Source: Campylobacterota bacterium
GTDB lineage: Bacteria; Campylobacterota; Campylobacteria; Campylobacterales; Sulfurovaceae
Direction of reading: 5' to 3'
DNA length: 9,178 nt
Assembly (NCBI GenBank): GCA_011330645.1
Contig: DRQB01000089.1
Coordinates: forward strand, 1 to 9,178
Part shown: one piece after another, positions 5,250-9,178 of the stretch
Position numbering within the stretch: the first letter of the stretch is position 1
Layout of the letters: each line of letters begins with the position of its first letter
Made by a program: the position numbers and the translations under genes
Notes under the pieces: generated by a model
What the model was told of the DNA's origin: nothing
Database searches by the model: none
The model's input: the letters and a program-made list of their open reading frames with translations, nothing else

Positions 5250-6227
5250 TTGAGAAAGGTTTAGTCGAATTGTCACATTCTTTCCATTAAGTTCAATATT
5301 CTTTTTGATATGTAGCGCTTCACAGAGTTTATGTACAATATGTAATCCTATCCCCAATCCGCGTTCACTTTCTTTATAAAAGCGTTCAAATACTTTATGT
5401 GGATTTTTAATACCGTAACTGTCATTACTGATAGATAATACAGTATCATCCTGCATATAGATACTTATTTTTCCTGTATTGGTATTATATTTGCATGCAT
5501 TACTGATAAGATTATATAAAATTCGAGCAAATGCATTTTTATCTACAGTAATATACATATCTTGAATATTCACTTCCCATTGCAAATAATCATATAAGGG
5601 AGAAAAGAATGCCACCTGTTCGTCTACAAGTACTTTCACATTGATCTCTTCTTTATCTTCTTGTATTTCTCGTAAATAACTATCTAAATTTTGATGGAGC
5701 ATTGCTATGTTTTTTGCCGATTGAGTAATACTCTCTATCTCTTCACTTTTCCCTTCAATCATTTTAAGATTAATCAAAATAGAAGTTACAGGCGTATTCA
5801 GATCATGGATAATATCTTTGATAAAATCTTCAAGAAGAATGAGCGCATTACGTATTGGTTTCAATGTGTAAAAGGCAGCTAAAGCTGAAATAACTATCGC
5901 TATCAAGGAGAGCAACAAAAATTGTATCCATAACTTTTGATGTGTCTTTGCAAGAAGTTTCATATACTCTGATTTAGGATAGAAGATTTTAAGTAAATCA
6001 GTCTCATCATCTTGAAATGGCACTAAAATATAAAGTGTCTGATTGTCTTCAAAAAGTTCATACATAACATTCTTTTTACCTTTAGGCACGATATCAATAT
6101 CAAAACGTGTGTCATCAAAAGAGAGACTATAATTCTTCATTTCCAAAAAAAGATTTGTACGAATATGCTCATTTTCAATCTTGGAATATTGATAAAAAAT
6201 AAACACCAAAAAAAGTTCTATCATCAA
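5235..6227 (-). CDS. Sensor histidine kinase (start uncertain; probably longer by 17 codons)
   Basis: A membrane sensor kinase, cognate to the regulator just upstream. Numbering from the TTG at 6227: first membrane segment about 2-14, periplasmic sensor about 15-98, second membrane helix about 100-120, H-box DIIHDLNTP with phospho-accepting His141, N-box NLISNACKYN (239-248), F-box VFERFYK (279-285) and G2 box GLGIGL (290-295). The G1 box reads SNDSYGI (267-273) where DxGxGI is usual, so the normal Asp is Asn268 and the first Gly is Ser270; such degenerate G1 boxes occur in related kinases, and ATP binding may still work. The TTG has no Shine-Dalgarno sequence and would cut the first membrane helix. 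The frame stays open upstream to a TAG at 6284-6282, reading IKYSEKESLLKSFLLFLL, with GAGGAG six bases before an ATA at 6278. The sensor has no Met- or His-rich motif naming its ligand. Confidence 0.9.
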   Translation of the reverse strand: MMIELFLVFIFYQYSKIENEHIRTNLFLEMKNYSLSFDDTRFDIDIVPKGKKNVMYELFEDNQTLYILVPFQDDETDLLKIFYPKSEYMKLLAKTHQKLWIQFLLLSLIAIVISALAAFYTLKPIRNALILLEDFIKDIIHDLNTPVTSILINLKMIEGKSEEIESITQSAKNIAMLHQNLDSYLREIQEDKEEINVKVLVDEQVAFFSPLYDYLQWEVNIQDMYITVDKNAFARILYNLISNACKYNTNTGKISIYMQDDTVLSISNDSYGIKNPHKVFERFYKESERGLGIGLHIVHKLCEALHIKKNIELNGKNVTIRLNLSQVTSK

Positions 6228-6264
6228 TAAAAAAAGTAAAAAACTTTTTAGTAAAGATTCTTTT

Positions 6265-6894
6265 TCAGAGTATTTTATAACCTACTCCTCGAATAGACTT
6301 TATTTCCAAATTTGTATTTTTCTTCAGCTTTGCCATGTTGACGCGTAGTGCCAAGTCCGTTGGTTTTTCCAGACAATCCATGAGTTCATCTTTCATGACA
6401 GGATTAGGATGATTTATAAACAATTTAATAAGAAGATTTTTTTGTACCTCACCCATATGCAAAGGTTCATTTTCATAAGAAAGTATCTGTGTTTGTCTAT
6501 CTAATTTATACTGTCTAAAAGTTAATACGTCTTTAAGTACCGCCGTTTTGGCTTTAATTCTCACAAGTAATTCTTCAGGGTCAAAAGGTTTTTTGACATA
6601 ATCATCTGCCCCTGCGATAAATCCTTTAGTCATAGAATCAATATCTATTTGAGCAGAAATGATAATCGTTGGTGTGAAATCTTCTGCTTCTCTGAGTGAA
6701 TGTAAAAGATCAATGCCATTCAATAAAGGAACATTAATATCGAATAGATAAATATCATAAGCATTCTCATAGCTCATTTCAATGGCTTCTTCCCCATTCT
6801 TCGCCCAATCAATCTCATAACCATGTAAGCCCAAATATTTCATAAGTGTTTTAGAAAGATTTGGATCATCCTCAAGAAGAAGTAATTTACTCAA
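6265..6894 (-). CDS. OmpR/PhoB-family response regulator
   Basis: A 209-residue two-domain regulator. The receiver domain (about 1-115) has the acidic pair Glu8-Asp9-Asp10, the phosphorylation site Asp52 in YLFDINVP, Ser80 in the switch position (TIIISAQ) and the conserved Lys102 in VKKPFDPEELL. The C-terminal winged helix (about 120-209) ends with the family's IKSIRGVGYKIL hairpin. It should be phosphorylated by the kinase encoded directly downstream and bind DNA as a dimer on direct repeats; the elements at 5233-5249 and 8124-8140 fit that mode. The first codon is TTG (6894-6892), inside the end of the preceding gene, with an 8-base overlap (TTGAGTAA) and only a weak GGA upstream. This suggests translation coupled to the preceding gene. 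No ATG occurs near enough to replace it without losing the first receiver strand. Confidence 0.95.
   Translation of the reverse strand: MSKLLLLEDDPNLSKTLMKYLGLHGYEIDWAKNGEEAIEMSYENAYDIYLFDINVPLLNGIDLLHSLREAEDFTPTIIISAQIDIDSMTKGFIAGADDYVKKPFDPEELLVRIKAKTAVLKDVLTFRQYKLDRQTQILSYENEPLHMGEVQKNLLIKLFINHPNPVMKDELMDCLEKPTDLALRVNMAKLKKNTNLEIKSIRGVGYKIL
6276..6290 (-). promoter_or_regulatory. Shine-Dalgarno sequence and possible ATA start for the kinase
   Basis: GAGGAG (6290-6285), then six bases, then ATA (6278-6276) in frame with the kinase. No ATG, GTG or TTG lies between the in-frame stop (6284-6282) and 6227. Starting here adds the polar lead IKYSEKES and completes the first membrane helix. It would overlap the response-regulator gene by 14 bases. 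GAGGAG also encodes part of the conserved regulator motif RGVGY, so the match may be partly coincidental. Confidence 0.4.
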
Positions 6895-7663
6895 ACTTTA
6901 TTCCAAACTGTAGACTAATAGTATGATCAGATGCGCCATCACTCAAACCATAACTATACTGACTCAAAATAAAATATTTAGAAGAAAGTGCAAAAAGATT
7001 AGACCAACTCAACGCTTGATAATTGTCAGCATTGGCTACATTGGATTGAGAATAATCATAAGAAACGCTACTATACCAGTACTCTGTTAAAACCTTACCT
7101 GTCCCCAAAGAAAAAGTTGAGAAATTCTCATAACTTTGAACATCACTGTCTTGTGCAAATGTATAGGTGTAAAGTCCAAATATATCTTGTGTATCATTAA
7201 TACTATAGTCTATATTGGTCGTAATATAGTAATCATTTTGTTCACTTGACTGTTTTGTCCCTAAAGATATCTTACTTCTCATTTTATCAGATAGTTTCAT
7301 GGTATATCCACTACTTATATAATAGGTATTAGGTACATTTTCTATTGTATTTGTCACATCATTAAGTGTAGAGACAGAGATATCAAAATCATGATATTGA
7401 TAATTTACAGTCAATAAAAAGTTAGTTAAATTATCTGTTTCTTTATTTATACTGCTAATGGTTCCAGCAAACACACTCAGTGCACCCTTATAGCTTCTTC
7501 CTTCTTCACATCCATTTTCATCGACGGTAAGATCAAAAGGCGTATTGGGACAAGCATCTATACTGTCTTCTACTCCATCTACATCATAATCGCTATATGC
7601 GTATCCGTAGCTTACACTATTCAAAAGCACAAACCCTAAAACCATAAAGCGAAAAATCATCAC
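6887..7663 (-). CDS. Secreted thrombospondin type-3 repeat protein with probable outer-membrane beta-barrel
   Basis: A 258-residue exported protein of unrecognised specific function. A signal peptide (about 1-22, MMIFRFMVLGFVLLNSVSYGYA) is followed by a single calcium-binding thrombospondin type-3 repeat (25-52): DYDVDGVEDSIDACPNTP, then Cys52, with acidic residues at the usual spacing. Residues about 57-258 alternate polar and hydrophobic or aromatic residues in many short strands with Asn/Asp/Ser turns (SSGYTMKLSDK, TTNIDYSIND, SSVSYDYSQS) and end ISLQFGIKFE, the look of a small beta-barrel; the last residue is Glu, not the classical Phe. The start is GTG (7663-7661) directly after the stop of the Met-rich gene, with GAGGA seven bases back; an ATG follows as codon 2 and could be used instead. 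Its place between a Met-rich protein and a two-component system suggests an envelope role in the same response. Confidence 0.8.
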   Translation of the reverse strand: MMIFRFMVLGFVLLNSVSYGYAYSDYDVDGVEDSIDACPNTPFDLTVDENGCEEGRSYKGALSVFAGTISSINKETDNLTNFLLTVNYQYHDFDISVSTLNDVTNTIENVPNTYYISSGYTMKLSDKMRSKISLGTKQSSEQNDYYITTNIDYSINDTQDIFGLYTYTFAQDSDVQSYENFSTFSLGTGKVLTEYWYSSVSYDYSQSNVANADNYQALSWSNLFALSSKYFILSQYSYGLSDGASDHTISLQFGIKFE

Positions 7664-8083
7664 TTAGTTTCCTCTCATTGGCATAGGTTGTCTAGGCTGA
7701 GTTGGTCTTACTGGCATTGTACCAGGTGTTGTACTTGGCATCATAGAATCTCTATTCATATACTCTTGCATATCTTTATAAGAATTCATCATCGTTGAAC
7801 CTTGCTTATGCATGGTCTGCATTTGTTTGATATTCATCGTATTATGATGTTTATTAAATGCTTGACGAAGATTCATCATCACATTTTTTCGTGTTTCTTG
7901 ATTCATTGATCTTAATTTGACTTTGAGTTGATTCATCAATACTCTTCTTTGTGAAGGTGGTGCTTTTTTCACTTTTGCTACTAAAGTTTGTATCGAATCT
8001 TTTGGTAGTACTTTTTCTTGAGCAGAAAGCACCGAAGCAAGCAAAATCAAAGAAAAGAGTATTTTAAAAAATTGTATAACCAT
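7664..8083 (-). CDS. Small secreted Met-rich basic protein, possible copper binder
   Basis: A 139-residue protein with a signal peptide (1-21, cleavage likely after LSA21). The mature part of about 118 residues has 16 Met, three His (79, 80, 92), no Cys and many Lys/Arg. Residues 42-75 (PPSQRRVLMNQLKVKLRSMNQETRKNVMM and on) look helical and faintly recall periplasmic Spy/CpxP/ZraP-type proteins; the tail (115-139) is Pro/Met/Arg-rich and disordered-looking (MPVRPTQPRQPMPMRGN). Met clusters outside the cytoplasm are typical of Cu(I) or Ag(I) binding, so a metal buffer or chaperone is plausible but unproven. The ATG at 8083 has a strong AAGGAG (8094-8089) five bases upstream. It heads the operon with the next three genes (zero-base gap to the following gene) and has a promoter like that of the oxidase. 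Confidence 0.8.
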   Translation of the reverse strand: MVIQFFKILFSLILLASVLSAQEKVLPKDSIQTLVAKVKKAPPSQRRVLMNQLKVKLRSMNQETRKNVMMNLRQAFNKHHNTMNIKQMQTMHKQGSTMMNSYKDMQEYMNRDSMMPSTTPGTMPVRPTQPRQPMPMRGN

Positions 8084-8108
8084 ATGAACTCCTTACTGTT
8101 ATTTTGCC

Positions 8109-8140
8109 ATTGTAAAATACATTTGTTAATATAATGTTAC
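8109..8140 (-). promoter_or_regulatory. Operon promoter with the same 11-bp-spaced direct repeat
   Basis: Minus strand: GTAACATTATATTAACA (8140-8124), nine bases, then TACAAT (8114-8109) as -10. The TAACA half-sites are 11 bp apart. The element matches the one before the oxidase at 14 of 17 positions, and the gap to the -10 is the same nine bases. The predicted start is near 8102, a leader of about 19 bases. It fits activation by an OmpR-type regulator, probably the one encoded in this operon (inference). Confidence 0.6.
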
Positions 8141-8174
8141 CATCTTTTTTACAAGACTTTCTGTCATAAGTATG

Positions 8175-8201
8175 CTTTCTATACTATTAAGGAATAGAAA
8201 G
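8175..8201 (-). terminator. Weak hairpin at the end of the right-edge kinase gene
   Basis: CTTTCTAT and ATAGAAAG pair as an 8-bp AT-rich stem around an 11-base loop that contains the kinase stop codon (8189-8187). A nested CTATT/AATAG pairing competes with it. No T-run follows, so termination is doubtful and some transcription may run on into the Met-rich gene. Confidence 0.3.
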
Positions 8202-9178
8202 TATAAATTCTGTTCCCTCACCTACTATCGAGTTTACTTCTACTTCTATACCATATGTATCACAAATGCTTTTAACGATACTCAATCCTACACCAAAACC
8301 TCCACTATATTCTGTACCACGTGTAAACTTTTCAAATATCTCTTTTTGTTTTTCTTCTTCTATACCTATTCCTTCATCCCTAATACGTAAAACACCTTCT
8401 TTTAACGAAATATAAATATTTGACTTAGGGGAAGAGTATTTAATTGCATTGCTAATAAGGTTACCAAATAAGAGTGTAGCACGTGCCTCAGGCATCACAA
8501 ATGTATGAGGTGAGATATCGACAACAAAAGTAATACGTTTTATCTCCGCCAATGCCGTATAATATCCAATACTCTGCTCTAGAATTTCATCAAGTTTAAT
8601 TGCTTCGGAAATTTCCTCTTTACTAGAAAAATTCAAATAGGTTAAAGAACGGTAAATATCATACAGTTGCTTAGTACTAATAGAGATATTATTGAGTGTT
8701 TTGCTTGTACATTCACCTATTTTCAATGCTTGGTTACTTGCCATAGACAAAGAAGTAATCGGGGTATTGAGTTCATGTGTCACATCATTAATAAAGCGTT
8801 CTATTTGCACCACACGTTGATGTACAGGTTTCATAAAGAGTTTTGAAAGTAGCCATGCAATCGTCGCCAAAATAATCGCAGCAATAATCATCGCTGTAAG
8901 GACAGTCATTTTTAGGGTCTGTAAAGCGCTAGATAAAAGATTCGATTGTGCGACAACATACTTAATACCCAAATGTTCTCGTGGGGCATCTGAGACAAAA
9001 ATGTCATAACCTTTTTGTCTAAAGTAGCCTGCTTTTTGCGGTACATTATCTGTAACCAAGGTACCTTTGACTACTTTATTTTCTGTATTAATCCATGCCA
9101 GTTTGATGCCCGTTGGGGCTGCGGTATCATTGAGCGGTCTTCCTTTCATATGTGCCATAATTATCTCTCCAGCTCTCA
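8187..9178 (-). CDS. Sensor histidine kinase, 5' end beyond the window
   Basis: A second membrane histidine kinase, complete at its C-terminus. Numbering from the ATG at 9158: part of a periplasmic sensor (1-82), membrane helix about 84-105, H-box DVTHELNTP with His128, N-box NLISNAIKYS (233-242), intact G1 box DEGIGI (261-266), F-box FEKF (275-278) and G2 box GGFGVGL (286-292). The frame stays open from the ATG to the window edge (reading RAGEII before it), and only one of the two expected membrane helices is visible. The ATG is therefore probably internal, although GGAGAG lies seven bases before it. By analogy with the neighbouring pair, its response regulator should lie just upstream outside the window. 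It differs clearly in sequence from the kinase at 5235-6227, so the two are not a recent duplication. Confidence 0.9.
   Translation of the reverse strand, partial: RAGEIIMAHMKGRPLNDTAAPTGIKLAWINTENKVVKGTLVTDNVPQKAGYFRQKGYDIFVSDAPREHLGIKYVVAQSNLLSSALQTLKMTVLTAMIIAAIILATIAWLLSKLFMKPVHQRVVQIERFINDVTHELNTPITSLSMASNQALKIGECTSKTLNNISISTKQLYDIYRSLTYLNFSSKEEISEAIKLDEILEQSIGYYTALAEIKRITFVVDISPHTFVMPEARATLLFGNLISNAIKYSSPKSNIYISLKEGVLRIRDEGIGIEEEKQKEIFEKFTRGTEYSGGFGVGLSIVKSICDTYGIEVEVNSIVGEGTEFILSIP

Noticed and set aside
8172..8390. Plus-strand 72-codon Phe/Tyr/Thr-rich frame
   Set aside because: It is the antisense shadow of the kinase C-terminus, with no ribosome binding site and low-complexity composition.
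1..9178. CRISPR arrays, tRNA/rRNA genes, insertion sequences, integrase or attachment sites, toxin-antitoxin pairs
   Set aside because: No regularly spaced repeats, no tRNA- or rRNA-like sequence, no transposase or recombinase frame and no terminal inverted repeats with target duplication were found.

Overview
The window is AT-rich and gene-dense. It looks like a Campylobacterota (Epsilonproteobacteria) chromosome, perhaps a Sulfurovum/Sulfurimonas/Arcobacter-type organism. The reasons are the low GC content, the style of the histidine kinases (a short periplasmic sensor between two membrane helices, H-boxes HDLNTP and HELNTP), compact OmpR-type regulators, and promoters with a recognisable -10 but usually a poor -35. 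The genus is an inference from general family resemblance, not from a search.

Left part (1-2335), housekeeping and regulation: the first 14 codons of an unidentified minus-strand gene behind a near-perfect sigma70 promoter; a 353-base gene-free stretch with a G8 tract and several dyads; rpsO (ribosomal protein S15, minus) with a textbook terminator; then, divergently, an Rrf2-family regulator with three cysteines suited to an Fe-S cluster, followed by a DHH/DHHA1 phosphoesterase with its own promoter and a terminator hairpin folded around its stop codon. The convergent gap 2336-2500 holds a possible 41-residue small protein and a second strong hairpin.

Right part (2501-9178), all minus strand, is an envelope metal-handling and two-component region. 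In transcription order: the 3' part of a histidine kinase entering from the right edge; a small secreted Met-rich protein; a secreted protein with a thrombospondin type-3 calcium repeat and a probable outer-membrane beta-barrel; an OmpR-type response regulator; a histidine kinase; and a large multicopper oxidase lipoprotein. The oxidase has all four copper motifs in CueO-like form, two Met-rich segments and an extra N-terminal region of about 330 residues. The middle four genes are contiguous or overlapping (0-base junction, 8-base overlap, probable overlap) and read as one operon with weak or unusual start codons (GTG, TTG, and possibly ATA).

The most interesting observation is that the Met-rich gene, which heads the operon, and the multicopper oxidase gene share a promoter design. 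Both have a 17-bp element GTAACATnAnAnTAACA, which is two TAACA half-sites 11 bp apart, then exactly 9 bp, then a -10-like hexamer. The 11-bp direct-repeat period and the position in place of a -35 are what OmpR/PhoB-type regulators use. The simplest model is a self-activating regulon: the response regulator in the operon turns on both its own operon and the oxidase, giving an envelope copper (or other soft-metal) sensing and detoxification module. Metal identity and regulator-site pairing are inferences.
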